Program-made: the position numbers and the translations under genes
Notes under the pieces: generated by a model
What the model was told of the DNA's origin: nothing
Database searches by the model: none
The model's input: only the letters and a program-made list of their open reading frames with translations
NCBI GenBank assembly: GCA_964019055.1
Contig: OZ025211.1
Coordinates: 11,976,400-12,040,399, forward strand
Length of the DNA stretch: 64,000 bases
From: Anthopleura xanthogrammica
Lineage: Eukaryota; Cnidaria; Anthozoa; Actiniaria; Actiniidae
Direction of reading: 5' to 3'
In this document: positions 10,236-21,700 of the stretch, one piece after another
Layout: each line of letters opens with the position of its first letter
Numbering within the stretch: position 1 is the first letter of the stretch

Positions 10236-11180
10236 TCAAGCTTGCTCGTCTTGAACCGAGTGATGTTCTCGTCTTAAGATTCTTTTAACTGTAGTTTTTA
10301 CTGCTTCACGAATATCTTGCATGCACCACAAATACAGTAAAGGATTCACTGTCGAGTTCATTGCTACGACAAGGTCCATTATGCATGATACCTTGTAAAA
10401 TATAATTGAAGAAAGGCCTTTTCCATTCATGATAGAGAAAGTAACAGCCGAGCAAACGTACGGTAGGTACAATAGCAAGGTCGTCAACATAACAAGTATC
10501 ATTGTGTTCATAGATCTTTGGTATTGAGAAATATCAAAGTTACTGCTTCCATCGTTTGGTTGCTGACTGGACGAGGATACAGAAGACGTGAGCTTCTTCA
10601 ATGAATAGAACGCCATGGAATAACAAACGGTTATGGTTGAAAGAAACACGAAAGTAATACATGGGATTATAACATTCATCACATATCGAAAGACGTTTGA
10701 TAGGAGTAACGTCAACAGCAGCAAAAGCATTCCCACCCAGTAAGGGATAGTCACCATCCAGATTCGTCGAGATGTTACAAACGATCGATATCTGTTTTTC
10801 AGTCTAATGGCCAACAATCGGTCAATACTAATAAGGGTCAAACTGTAAAGAGACACATTACCTAACCAGTATCCTACAAGATACGCAAATGAAGATATAT
10901 AACAGAATTTTGTGGTCCACTTTTTAATGTAAGCAGAGTGGTAGAAGATCGTTGAAGTTTCAGCAAGGGCACCATGACATAAGTCTGATAATACAAGATT
11001 AGCAAGAAGAAGATACGAAGGCTTGTGTAAAGTTGGATTCTTCCAGATTGAATACAGTATTAAAGAGTTCAAAGATACGGCTGTTACTGATGTAATGCCA
11101 AATAACGCGGATAGAGATATCCGAAACGATGGCAATTCAAGGAAACTTTCGTATCGAAACGAGGAGCAAGTGTTGTTCAT
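10236..11180 (-). CDS. Class A GPCR, array copy 3
   Basis: Intact 314-residue receptor starting MNNTCSSFRY. Asp66, Cys93, the DRL box (120-122), Cys174 and NPLLY (279-283) are all present. The TM2-TM3 region reads CHGALAETSTIFYHSAYIKK, with KFCYISSFAYL at the TM3 entry, and TM6-ECL3-TM7 is of the IMNGKGLSSII type. The duplicate at 55060-56004 differs at one residue seen here (Val241 against Phe in LPYxCS). The C-terminal tail ends EHHSVQDEQA. The spacer downstream has the hairpin at 9833. Confidence 0.93.
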   Translation of the reverse strand: MNNTCSSFRYESFLELPSFRISLSALFGITSVTAVSLNSLILYSIWKNPTLHKPSYLLLANLVLSDLCHGALAETSTIFYHSAYIKKWTTKFCYISSFAYLVGYWLGNVSLYSLTLISIDRLLAIRLKNRYRSFVTSRRIWMVTIPYWVGMLLLLLTLLLSNVFRYVMNVIIPCITFVFLSTITVCYSMAFYSLKKLTSSVSSSSQQPNDGSSNFDISQYQRSMNTMILVMLTTLLLYLPYVCSAVTFSIMNGKGLSSIIFYKVSCIMDLVVAMNSTVNPLLYLWCMQDIREAVKTTVKRILRREHHSVQDEQA

Positions 11181-11787
11181 CTTTTGATTTGCTTTAACTA
11201 AACGTGAAGCGTTTTAAACTGACTTGAAATTGAAAACGCTTTCGATTTTTATTACTGAGTCTTTTTGTTATCTTTTAAACCTTTTTTAATTATCTTTTGT
11301 GCTATTTTATTAAAAAGTTTCAATGCCTCATAATATTTTTCAGGTCTGCCACCTGTCACACGGAGTAAATTGTCGTTGCAGAATACAGAATCTTCATGTC
11401 CTATTTGTTAGCTTATCATTTAGTTTCACTTACTTTCATCACTGGCACACTAAACTGAATTGGTTTTCAGTGTGAACAATAACGAGGTTAGAGGTTACTT
11501 AATAGTTGAACCTAATTTCCAAAAAGTAATATATTTTTCCGTTATGAGACGTCAGCATAACTATTAAAGTAATTTAAGCGTTTGTGAGTGCATGACCGAT
11601 TCAAAAGTTGTTGGAAATTTGAATAGATCGAAAAATGAGTATCCTTTTTTGAGCTTCCAAACACAAAAGCAATTCTAGTGCATTCTGAAGCCACAGAAGG
11701 GTGCAAAAATTTTAATTAAAATGAAGGCTATGGCTCATTCTAGATGCTTCTGCACTCATTGGCCGAAAATAATATATCCAAGTAAAT
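11181..11787. repeat. Conserved 5' flank of GPCR copy 3
   Basis: Standard unit flank with AACGCTTTCG, CAGGTCTGCCACCTGTCAC and GTGTGAACAATAACGAG. The distal part (11270-11330) differs from that of the duplicate (56090-56150) more than the rest does, suggesting a conversion patch. No gene seen. Confidence 0.6.
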
Positions 11788-13080
11788 TTGGACTCCGGAG
11801 TGACTTCTGAGTTGTTTAGTTATATTCTGATTATACTGATTCATTTAGTTATATACGGATATTTGAGAGAAAGAGACGAGCGACAACTGTTCGATGGATT
11901 CGTTGTTCAACAAAGTGCGTATCCCAGCCTTATTTCAGTATCTAATATACGAATAAGTTGTATATTTATTACTTTTCTTGTCGTTTGTGTAAAATATACA
12001 GTTACTTTACTGAATTTCCGTTTATTATTTATACATTTCCAATGTTCAGTTCTTCCTAAAGTGTCAAGAATTGCTATTTTCAGAGGTCCTAAACACATCT
12101 CAAACCTGGAATACTTTGGAGTACTTTTATATACAAGTATGAATTAACCCTTAAGCTAAGATATGATGGTATTAAAACGAAAAATACTCTTATAGTTCCT
12201 GAAAATAAGCGTTTTGCCTACTACATCTGCTACTCGAATATTTGAAGCGTATCAAGTCGCCTTTCTAAAATATCAATTTTTTTATGAGCCATTCCAAAAA
12301 TATTATTACCTTTTAGTGTAAACATTAGTAGGATTGTTAAGAAACAACACCCGTTAACCCTACTTTCATGGTTCACGATTTTGTTGGTTAATCATGGCTT
12401 TAAAAACGATTTGTATTCGATTCTTTAACACCGAGACGGTCCAATGTTTACAATTGGTAAGCGCTATGCATCAATGAATAACCCTGGACCCTTCTCTGAC
12501 ATGGGTGAAAGAGACACAGAAACTATCCAGATGATTTTTGCAGAGTTTGTAATTACAATCTAAAACCCACTTTGGTAACTATAGCGAGGTAATAAAATCA
12601 CCAGGCTGAAGTGAGTCGCACATTGAGCCGCACATTCGACTTTCGCTCATAAATCGCCAAATCGAAAGTAAACCCCACTCGAAAACCACCTAATATTGTG
12701 TCGAAAATTACCTGCTTCTTCCTGATTACAATAATATTTGGCACAAATCGGTTGGAAGCTCCCGGCATACAATAGCACTCGACACTTTTTGGATGTTGTA
12801 GCGTGTATAAAAGTGAGTTTGAAGCTGAGGGAAAGAATGGGCGACAAGTTATTAATTGTTGAACTTGGTTCAAACTTCGAACGGTTCCATATTGACGGGG
12901 TGATAAACTTCCAAATATACAAGGTAAAAAATTTAAACCCGCTGCCCTGGGCAAAGTAGAGCAATACCAATTTGGTTTTTGATTTTTAGAAGAATCGATA
13001 CATTTTAGATGAGTTATTAAGGTTGAATATTGTAATTCGGGCGAACAATCACAAATTTTCAAAGTGTCAACTGCTATCGA
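11788..13080. other. Unit-specific segment, possible host gene remnants
   Basis: This segment replaces the usual SINE, GC block and T-rich tract. A 119-codon plus frame (11788-12147, with SNIRISCIFITFLVVCVKY) is hydrophobic and unrecognised. At 12470-12590 is sequence also seen near 19200, 24600 and 57600, with a short frame containing FCRVCKYNLKP in the version at 24640. Both copies of the large duplication carry the segment. No complete gene can be supported. Confidence 0.4.
12837..12923 (+). other. Candidate coding exon ending at a splice donor
   Basis: An open frame of 29 codons starts at ATG 12837 (MGDKLLIVELGSNFERFHID, then GVINFQIYK) and ends exactly at AAG|GTAAAA. It is preserved in the duplicate near 58003-58089. 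TATAAAA lies 25 bp before the ATG, too close to be the promoter of this start. No downstream acceptor or partner exon was found, so this is a weak candidate. Confidence 0.2.
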
Positions 13081-14205
13081 TTTTACAAATCATTTACAAA
13101 TTCTTTCTAAGATTGAAGCCCATAACATTCTTAATATATTTTTTTTTGGGGGGAAAAAAATGACTTCTGGTTTCCTTTTTGCTTGCTTCATTCAGCATTA
13201 ATAGTTAACCAATCACAAAGGCGAAAAACCGAGCTGTGCATTTCGGGTTTGTTAATATAATGCTCCCTAGGAAATGTTTAGTGATAGGATGTTTTTTTCT
13301 TTCGATTTTGTTAACTTTCTATTGCTATAATTTCTACCCAAATGGGTGTTTCCCCGTTTCACAGTCCCAGCGTGACAATTAGTGCCCAATCCCGCTCGCT
13401 CCAGACAAAGGCTATTAAATACGTACCCGTATTTCTGGCTGTATTTCGGTTCTTGATTTAATTATAATGATCCTCGGTTTCGTAACAGTCCACAATTAAA
13501 GTATTATTTAAAACGGTCAAGAAACGAAAGTCCAGTTTTGCAATCGATATCGAACCGGGGTAAAATTAAAAATGGCCAAAAATCCTGTTTGAAATAAAAT
13601 ATCTCGAAATAAATCAGTTTTTATAGTGGGTAACAAATTCAGAATGTTTCTATATAAGAGCTACCCATAGAGAGTCGATTTCTTACAATGGTATGGATAT
13701 GCGAGCTCGTAAAAGGGAAATAAAGATGGCTATCTGTAAATTCAACATAAACATGTTTTTGAATAAAACCGTCTTTGAGATGTAAAGTTGAATTTCAAAC
13801 ATTCAGACTATGCTCGTAGTACTCCATGGTAAAGTTTGTCACTTCGGTCAGCAGCAATATTAGATATATTGCCGGCCTCAGTAACTGTCTAACACACTGA
13901 TATTGGGTAGCTTGCACACACGCACACATATTGAATATATCTCTAGTAAACTATTAGATAACTAAAATATATACAATATATACTAAGAAGACTTTATAAC
14001 CTGCTCAGGTTCATTACAGAGTACAAAGCTTGAGATTTAGATGTTTACTAAGAATACGTCGATAAAATAGCAATCTTGCTGCTCGAGGTTCATACAGTCT
14101 TACACCCTAAAAACGGTCATCATTAAGCAAGGCATCTGGGATGATTAAGGAGAACAGACTATACGCACACGGAGAGCTTGTCCGCCTTCAGTCAGAGTTT
14201 CATTA
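13081..14205. repeat. Array unit spacer, 3' side of copy 4
   Basis: Standard 3'-side spacer with landmarks CCAAATGGGTGTTTCC, GATTTAATTATAATGATCC and CCTGCTCAGGTTCATTAC. Only the left arm of the hairpin is present (about 13851). No gene seen. Confidence 0.6.
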
Positions 14206-15150
14206 TCAAGCTGGCTCGTCTTGAACCGAGTGATGTTCTCCTCTTAACATTCTTTTGACTGTAGTTTTTACTGCTTGACGAATATCTTGCATGCGCCACA
14301 AATACAGTAAAGGATTCACTGTCGAGTTGATTGATAGGACAAGGTTCATTATGCATGATACCTTGTAAAATATAATCGAAGAAAGGATTTTTCCATTCAT
14401 GATATAGAATGTAACAGCCGAGCAAAAGTACGGTAGGTACAATAGCAAGGTCGTCAGCATGACCAGTATCATGGTGTTCATAGATCTTCGGTATTGCGAG
14501 ACATCAAAGTTACTGCTTCCATTGTCTGGTTGCTGACTGGACGATGATACAGAAGATGTGAGCTTCTTTAGTGAGTAGAACGCCATGGAATAACAAACGG
14601 TCATAGTTGAAAGAAACACGAAAACAAAACATGGGGTCATAACATTTAATGCATATCGAGAGACCTTTAATAGGAGTAACGTGAACATCAGCAAAAGCAT
14701 TCCCACCCAGTAAGGGATAGTCACCATCCAGATGCGTCGAGATGTTACAAACGATCGATATCTGTTTTTCAGTCTAATGGCCAACAGTCGGTCAACGCTT
14801 ATAAGAGTCAAACAGTACAGAGATACAGAACCTAACCAGTATCCTACAAGATGAGCAAATGCAAATATATAACAGTATTTTGTGGTCCACTTTTTAATGT
14901 AAGCATAGTGTACGAAGATCGTTGAAGTCTCTGCCAACGCTCCAAACACAAGATCTGATAATGCAAGATTAGCAAGAAGAAGATACGAAGGCTTGTGTAG
15001 AGTGGGATTCTTCCAGATTGAATACAGTATTAAAGAGTTCAAAGATACGGCTGTTAGGGATGTAATGCCCAATAAAGCGGATAGAGGTATCCTAAACGAT
15101 GGCAACTCAGCGATACTGTCGTATCGAAACGAGTAACAAGTGTTGTTCAT
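14206..15150 (-). CDS. Class A GPCR, array copy 4
   Basis: Intact 314-residue receptor (MNNTCYSFRYDSIAELPSF). The TM1-TM3 part has the LALSDLVFGALAETS signature and IFAFAHLVGYWLG in TM3. ECL2 is LLLKVSRYALNVMTPC and ECL3 is NGKILSSIIFYKVSC. DRL and NPLLY are present. Its positional partner at 60181-61128 differs at about 30 residues, nearly all between TM4 and the C-terminus, whereas the other duplicated pairs are almost identical. That excess is best explained by conversion of the partner. Confidence 0.93.
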   Translation of the reverse strand: MNNTCYSFRYDSIAELPSFRIPLSALLGITSLTAVSLNSLILYSIWKNPTLHKPSYLLLANLALSDLVFGALAETSTIFVHYAYIKKWTTKYCYIFAFAHLVGYWLGSVSLYCLTLISVDRLLAIRLKNRYRSFVTSRRIWMVTIPYWVGMLLLMFTLLLLKVSRYALNVMTPCFVFVFLSTMTVCYSMAFYSLKKLTSSVSSSSQQPDNGSSNFDVSQYRRSMNTMILVMLTTLLLYLPYFCSAVTFYIMNGKILSSIIFYKVSCIMNLVLSINSTVNPLLYLWRMQDIRQAVKTTVKRMLRGEHHSVQDEPA

Positions 15151-17057
15151 CTTTTGATCTGCTTTAACTAAACGTGAAGCGTTTTAAACTAACTTAAAAA
15201 TGAAAACGCTTTCGATTTTTATTACTGAGTCTTTTTGTCATCTTTTAAACCTTTTTTAATTATCTTTTGTGCTGTTTTATTAAAAAGTTTCAATGCCTCA
15301 TAATATTTTTCAGGTCTGCCACCTGTCACACGGAGTAAATTGTCGTTGCAGAATACAGAATCTTTACGTCCTATTCGTTAGCTTATCATTTAGTTTCGCT
15401 TACTTCCATCACTGGCACACTAAACTGAATTGGTTTTCAGTGTGAACAATAACGAGGTTAGAGATTACTTAATAGTAGAATCTAATTTCCAAAAAGTAAT
15501 ATATTTTTCCGTTATGAGATGTCAGTATAACTATTAAAGTATATTAACCGTTTGTGAGTGCATGACCGATTCAAAATTTATTAGAAATTTGAATAGATCG
15601 AAAAATGAGTAACCTAGTTTGAGCTTCTAAACACAAAAGCAATTCTAGTGCATTCTGAAGCCACAGAAGGGTGCAAAACTTTTAATCAAAATGAAGGCTA
15701 AGGCTCGTTCTAGACGATTCTGTACTCATTGGCCGAAAATAATATAGCTCAGTATATTTGGACTCCAGAGCGACTTATGAGCAAGTTGAATCTGAATCAT
15801 TTTTTTTTCTTTTCTTTTTTTCCCCTTTGTTTTTTTTTTTTTGTTTGTTTTTGTTTCTTTGTTTTGCTGGTATTTTTGTTTCCTTTGTTATGGTAAGTTT
15901 TTAATCTTTTTGGATATTTTTCTTCCGATGGTATTAGGTTAAGAGTCTATCATTTTTTCTTCTTTTTTGATTTTACAAATAATTCTTTCTAAGATTGAAC
16001 CCAATAACATTCTTAATGTTTTTTTTGGAAAGAATGACTACTTGTTTCCTTTTTGCTTACATTCAGCATTAACATTTATAATAAGCAATTCATGCACAAT
16101 GCAAACAAAAACGAGCTGTTCTTTCCCGGTTTTCTTGTCCGCCTCTTCCTATTGCTATATTTTCTGTTTATATGGTACTGTGAATTCTTGACTACCCAAA
16201 TGGGTGTTTCCACGTTTCCCAGTCCAAACGTGACAATTAGTGCCCAATCCCCGCTAGTTCCAGACAAAGGCTATTAAATACATACCCGTATTTCTGGCTG
16301 TATTTCGGTTCTTGATTTAATTATAATGATCCTCGGCTTCGTAACAGTCCACAATTAAAGTATCATTTAAAACGGTCAAGAAACTAAAATCCAGATTAGC
16401 AGGCAATATCGAACCATGGGAAAATTTAAAATGGCCAAAAATCCTGTTTGAAATAAAATATCTCGAAATAAATCAGTTTTTATAGTGGGTAACAAATTCA
16501 ATATGTTTGTATATAATAGCTAACACATAGAGAATCGATTTCTTACAATGGTATGGATATGCGACCTCGTAAAAGGCAAACAAAGATGGCTATCTGTAAA
16601 TTCAACATAAACATGTTATTGTATAAAACCGTCTATGAGATGTAAAGTTGAATTTAAAACATTCAGCCTATGCTCGTAGTACTCCATGGTAAAGTCTGTC
16701 ACTTCGGTCAGCAGCAATATTAGATATATTGCCGGCCTCAGTAGCTGTCTAATACACTGATATTGGATAGCTTGCACAAAGGCACACATATTGAATATAT
16801 ATCTAGTAAACTATTAAATAACTAAAATATATACAATATACTAATAAGACTTTATAACCTCCTCAGGTTCATTACAGGGTACAAAGCTTCAGATTCAGAT
16901 GTTTACTAAGAATACGTCGATAAAAGAGCAATCTTGCTGCTCGAGGTTTATAAAGTTTAACACCCTAAAAACGGTCCACATTAAGCAAGGCGTCTGGAAT
17001 GATTAAGGAAAGCAGAGTATACGCACACGGAGAGCTTGTCCGCCTTCATTCAGAGTT
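15151..17057. repeat. Array unit spacer between copies 4 and 5
   Basis: Conserved 5' flank to about 15790, then a T-rich tract (15798-15960) joined directly to it, so the SINE and GC blocks are absent. The standard 3'-side spacer follows, with only the left hairpin arm at about 16711. No supported gene. Confidence 0.6.
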
Positions 17058-18005
17058 TCAAGCTGGCTCGTCTTGAACCGAGTCATGTTCTCGTCTTAAG
17101 ATTCTTTTGACTGTAGTTTTTACTGCTTGACGAATATCTTGCATGCGCCACAAATACAGTAAAGGATTCACTGTCGAGTTGATTGCTACGACAAGGTCCA
17201 TTATGGATAATACCTTGTAGGTTATAATCGAAGAATGGCTTTTTCCATTCATGATAGAGAATGTAACAACCGAGCAAAAGTATGGCAGGTACAATAGCAA
17301 GGTCGTCAACATGACAAGTATCATGGTGTTCATAGATCTTCGGTACTGTGAGACATCAAAGCTAGGACTACTTCCATCGTTTGGTTGCTGACTGGACGAT
17401 GATACAGAAGACGTGAGCTTCTTCAGTGAGTAGAACGCCATGAAATAACAAACGGTTATGGTTGTGAGAAACACGAAAAGAAAACACGGGGTCATAACAT
17501 TTAATGCATATTGAAAGACCTTTGATAGGAGTAACGTCAACAGCAGCAAAAGCGTACCCACCCAGTAAGGGATAGTCACCATCCAGATGCGTCGAGATGT
17601 TACAAACGATCGATATCTGTTTTTCAGTCTAATGGCCAACAATCGGTCAATACTTATAAGAGTCAAACAGTATAGAGATACCGTACCAAACCAGTACCCA
17701 ATAAGATGAGAAGTGGCAGTTATATAACAATATTGTGTTGCCCACTTTTTGATGTAAGCATAGTGGTAGAAGATCGTTGAAGTTTCAGCAAGGGCACCAT
17801 GAAATAAGTCTGATAATACAAGATTAGCAAGAAGAAGATACGAAGGCTTGTGTAGAGTTGGATTCTTCCAGATGGAATACAGTATTAAAGAGTTCAAAGA
17901 TACGGCAGTTACTGATGTAATGCCAAACAAAGCGGATATAGGTATCCGAAACGATGGCAACTCAGCGATACTGTTGTATCGAAAGGAGTTGCAAGTGTTG
18001 TTCAT
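17058..18005 (-). CDS. Class A GPCR, array copy 5
   Basis: Intact 315-residue receptor. I chose ATG at 18005 (MNNTCNSFRY); an in-frame extension of seven codons exists upstream but begins with TTG. The TM2-TM3 region reads FHGALAETSTIFYHYAYIKK, with ITATSHLIGYWFGTVSLYC in TM3. ICL3 has an extra Pro-Ser pair (DGSSPSFDVSQY). ECL3 is NGKSHSSIITYKVLS. DRL, Cys93, Cys174 and NPLLY are present. The protein is identical to the duplicate at 63038-63985. Confidence 0.93.
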   Translation of the reverse strand: MNNTCNSFRYNSIAELPSFRIPISALFGITSVTAVSLNSLILYSIWKNPTLHKPSYLLLANLVLSDLFHGALAETSTIFYHYAYIKKWATQYCYITATSHLIGYWFGTVSLYCLTLISIDRLLAIRLKNRYRSFVTSRRIWMVTIPYWVGTLLLLLTLLLSKVFQYALNVMTPCFLFVFLTTITVCYFMAFYSLKKLTSSVSSSSQQPNDGSSPSFDVSQYRRSMNTMILVMLTTLLLYLPYFCSVVTFSIMNGKSHSSIITYKVLSIMDLVVAINSTVNPLLYLWRMQDIRQAVKTTVKRILRREHDSVQDEPA

Positions 18006-18840
18006 CTTTTGATCTGCTTTAACCAAACGTGAAGCTTTTTAAACTGACTTTAAATTGAAAACGCTTTCGATTATTATTACTGAGTCTTTTCGTCATCTTT
18101 GAAACCTTTTTTAATTATCTTTTGTGCTATTTTATTAAAAAGTTTCAATGCCTCATAATATTTTTCAGGTCTGCCACCTGTCATACGGAGTAAATTGTCG
18201 TTGCAGAATACAGAATCTTCACGTCCTATTCGTTAGCTTATCATTTAGTTTCCCTTACTTCCATCACTGGCACACTAAACTGAATTGGTTGACAGTGTGA
18301 ACAATAACGAGGTTAGAGATTACTTAATAGTTGAATCTAATTTCCAAAAAGTAATATATTTTTCCGTTATGAGAAGTCCGTCAGTATAACTATTAAAGTA
18401 AATTAACCGTTTTGTGTGCATGACCGATTCAAAAGTTGTTGGAAATGTGAATCGACCAAAAAATGAGTAACCTTTTTTGAGTTTCTAAACACAAAAGTAA
18501 TGCTAGTGTATTCTGAAGCCACAGAAGGGTGCAAAACTTTTAATTAAAATGGAGGCTATGGCTCGTTCTAGACGCTTCTGCACTCATTTACCGAAAATAG
18601 TATATCCAAGTATATTTGGACTCTGGAGCGACTTCTGAGCAAGTTGAATCTGAATCAGTTGCCGCTGCAATGTCACATAGTTTGAGAAGCCCTACAGAAC
18701 TTGTTTGCAATGTTTGTCGACCCGATATAAAACTACCGTACCAAACTAATTGAAACGCCATTTTTCTTTTCCAGACTTAATTCATTTATTGATGACTTCG
18801 GCACATGAGAGGATAAGAATAAAACAATACATATAAATGC
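18006..18840. repeat. Conserved 5' flank of GPCR copy 5
   Basis: Standard flank followed by a decayed coding-like block (about 18655-18790). No SINE follows; at about 18840 the sequence switches to a segment shared only with 24230-25680. Confidence 0.55.
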
Positions 18841-19556
18841 TTGAGTAGGAATAGCCTGCGTAGGTCCTCGCGAGGGGAGGAGTGCTGGGAGGATGAGGGA
18901 AGGAAGGAGGGCCTGCAGACAAACCCCGCTTTTTTGCCTAACGCCTCCTAGTTAAATTAAAGTTTCCTGTTATATGTCAATGTCAAAATCGACCAATTTA
19001 AATTAACGGGATGAAATACGATATGAAGGGAAGGATCAGCAATGGGTTATACTATAAACATGACATGAGTCATGAGGAGGGTCCATGGTTATCCCATGAT
19101 CGATGCATTGCGTTTCATAGTACATTGTCAATTCTTTCGTGACGTCATCACTTTGTTTGAGCTGGCTTTGAGTCAAGATGAAAATGGCGATGTTTAGTCC
19201 AGATGCATCAATGGACAACACTGAACCCTCCTCTCACATGGGTCAAAGAGACACAGAAACTATCCAGATGATTTTTGCAGAGTTTGTAAATACAATCTAA
19301 AACCCACTTTGGTAACTATAGCAAGGTAATAAGATCTTCACTGAGCACAGAAATTTTCAAGCCACCTCAAAGACAAAAAATTAACAGTGACAAGAAGCTT
19401 TATTATCACCACTATATACAGTAAGTTACAGATAAATGCATAGCTTCCTCAAAGATATCACAGTCACTGAATGTATTCTGGATCGAATCATCGATTGTTT
19501 GATATATACAAAGACACTTATGATATTGTGCCCTAAAACATACAGCGATTCAATAT

Positions 19557-20951
19557 GTATAGGAAATCGCACGACCTCGAGTACAATTTGGAAATTAATA
19601 GGTACGAGTAATGTTTTGAAAGTTCTTGTAATTGCACGAGCCTTTAGGCGAGTGCAATTAAAGAACTTTCAAAACATTACGAGTGCCTATTAATTCCAAA
19701 TTGTACGAGAAGGTCGTGCGATTTTTTATTTATAGTTCACTCAACAAAATTTTATAAAACATGCGAAGCGAAGGCATTCATCCATCTTCATTTGCCTTTG
19801 CTATAACCGACCCTTCTCCAAGAACGCTAAGTCAAGAACAGCATAGAAAGTGTTAACGTTGCTGTAAAACCTTTTTAGATTAGTATTTTATGTATGATTT
19901 GAACTACAAAATACTAGAAAATAATTTTACATCTCAAGTAAAAAGCCATTTTAATGCATGTTTACAACTATTGAATGACAGTACTGACAGCTAAACAGCG
20001 AATCAAGAAGCGACTTTTCTTTGAAAACGTACTGTGTGAAAACTAAGCGAAAGTTGAGAGTTTACAGTTCGCTAATATAAGTTTTTTTCCTCTTAGCATT
20101 TGCTAATAACTGCAAAAAACACAATTTCAAAAATACTTTCTTTGAAAACAAGTTAGCTGGACAACATCAAAAGGGATAAAAGCGACAAATATGTCGTTCA
20201 AGTTAAAAGTTTTGAAGTACAGCTTGCCGTGAACGAGTCGCCAGTGATCAGACCATGTGCTTTGAATATTATTCCCTCCTGTAGCTTGAAGAATTTCGCT
20301 GCTATTTTCTTGAATGGTGAATTATCTGAAGATTTTATTATTTCAAGACTGGATTGATAACTTAGGATCAATTAACTTGTGATAAATAGCTGAATTCGTC
20401 TCTCTACAACTACTCGACAGTTTGCCGGTAAGATTTGATCTTAACTATTTTAAAACAAAAAACGAGCCTCTACTCGCTGTGTTTTTTCGCTAAACGGAAA
20501 GAAATTTGCTTTAAAACTATTGTTAGCTGTTTTTTACATATTGTACAATTATTGTAGTTGTGGTGTTGAATTTATTTTTCGAGAAGACCACAGAAGACAA
20601 CAGCTAGTAAAACGAGAACATTCAAAACTCCAACTCAAATTGTTTGGCGAAAACTAGAAAGAAAAAACGACTTTCTACTACAAAACATGATTTATTAGGT
20701 CTGAATTTGTCTAGTTATCATAATTTGAGGCCTTCCTATGTGTGTATTAAACAGTTTTCTGAAATTTTTGCATTTTAATCTATAAAACACTGATTTTTTT
20801 TGGAATTTCACTCATTTCACTGGGGAAATTTGCCGCTTTTGGCCGTGTTTCCATAGCGACCTAATTGGTACTCCCGCGGAGTACCAATTAACGCTCTAAT
20901 TGTACTCCTCTAGACCAATCAGAATCGAGTAATTTTGTCGAGTGTACTATA
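19557..20951. mobile_element. 1.4-kb insertion defined by an empty site
   Basis: The paralogous stretch near 24925 reads straight through (TTCAATATATAGAATAATACC), while here about 1,395 bp separate the two halves. The insertion starts with a large palindrome (19564-19724). Just inside, TTATAGTTCACTCAACAAAA (from about 19731) is a near-inverted match to the right end (TTTTGTCGAGTGTACTATAA). It therefore looks like a non-autonomous DNA element with a fold-back at one end. No transposase frame is visible. Confidence 0.6.
19564..19724. repeat. Large palindrome, arms about 73 bp
   Basis: The left arm runs from AAATCGCACGACC to AATTGCAC and the right arm is its near-exact reverse complement, ending GGTCGTGCGATTT. 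The loop is about 14 nt around GAGCCTTTAGGCGA. Such a structure would extrude a cruciform and is usually part of a fold-back element. Confidence 0.8.
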
Positions 20952-21004
20952 AATAGAATAATACCGATTATGACTACATACAAAAAAAAAACCAACGATT
21001 TCAC

Positions 21005-21318
21005 CTTGAGTTTCAGTAAATTACAGTTCTTATTTTCTGTGCTCTCACACATCTTGTCATCGATGCAAATATTCAATATGCCGTCCTGGCAGTTCGCTTT
21101 CTCGTAGATCACAATCTGCTCGTCTGACTTCAAGTTCTTGTGGTCAGCTTCAAAATTTTGCTTGTCAATTGTTTTGTAGTTTGTCTCCGTATAGTTTGTA
21201 TGTGAGATCTCAAAGATCTAGATTGGCTAGTTTGGCTAGATAGTTCTAAGATTCTCATAGTTTGCTCATAGATTCTCATATAGTTCTCTCGTTGAGTACG
21301 TGGACCAACCCGTTCCAA
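21005..21318 (-). pseudogene. Broken host-gene exon fragment (unit 6)
   Basis: A coding-like stretch reads ENYMRIYEQTMRILELSSQ, then, after a frameshift near 21190-21210, NLKSDEQIVIYEKANCQDG and CIDDKMCESTENKNC. It stops at LLKLK, where AAG|GTGAAATCG could be a splice donor; reading through instead gives a hydrophobic stretch (SLVFFLYVVIIGIILFI). The related copy at 24978-25290 has one more base near the frameshift but a stop codon later. Two differently broken copies imply decay of an exon from an unrelated gene. Family not recognised. Confidence 0.4.
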
Positions 21319-21700
21319 AATCGCTCAAATGTATCTCTTAGTAAGTAGTTTGAGCGTTCCGATAAAAAAGCTAAAGACAATGGTAGGCCACATGCCTACA
21401 GACAACAAACCTCGATCAAGAAAACAGCCCTAATAAGTAATTTTCTATCGACGAACCTCTAAGGAATGATGCAATGGCGACCGAGCAGACCGAGCAAAGA
21501 CAAATACCTCATACTCAATATCATGTGTTTAATTCTGTCAACATGTATCCAATCATATTTGAGAAATAGACAAACCAAAACTCCATTGGACAGACAATTG
21601 CTATGGTTATGAGTTTTTTCCAATCATGATCGCGATGGGGAAAAAGAAAAAAAAAACGAAGCTCATTTTAAGATTTGTTTGCCACCATGGCAACCCAGTA

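Larger units (their letters stand above)
1..18022. repeat. Left copy of large segmental duplication
   Basis: This interval recurs at 44827-64000 in the same orientation. The offset is 44826 at the left end, 44824 after a poly-T length change near 7050, and about 45980 after two insertions in the right copy. It holds five GPCR copies, one of them broken. Most stretches differ by only scattered bases: the GPCR at 1542-2483 encodes a protein identical to its partner at 46368-47309. The repeat runs past the window's left edge, so its true start is not visible. It could be a real tandem duplication or two haplotypes placed end to end. Confidence 0.9.
18841..21700. repeat. Segment shared by units 6 and 7, with internal insertion
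   Basis: Apart from an insertion at 19557-20951, this matches 24230-25680. It replaces the SINE, GC block and T-rich tract of other units. It contains a 40-codon plus frame at 19178 (MKMAMFSPDASMDNTEPSS), a purine-rich GGGAGGAGTGCTGGGAGG stretch near 18875, and a broken protein-coding piece on the minus strand (21005-21318). Its position implies it entered one unit and was copied to the next by unit duplication. Confidence 0.65.

Noticed and set aside
12598..13062. 154-codon and 107-codon minus-strand frames as genes
   Set aside because: Two overlapping frames on the same strand and one on the other compete for the same DNA; none shows a recognisable domain or start context.
14192..14425. 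Short minus-strand frames overlapping the 3' half of several GPCR genes (MLGCYILYHEW and similar)
   Set aside because: They are alternate-frame shadows of the receptor codons and repeat only because the receptor genes repeat.
17058..18026. Longer start with MVKADQK before MNNTC
   Set aside because: The first codon is TTG, not ATG. The ATG of MNNTC is conserved in all other copies.
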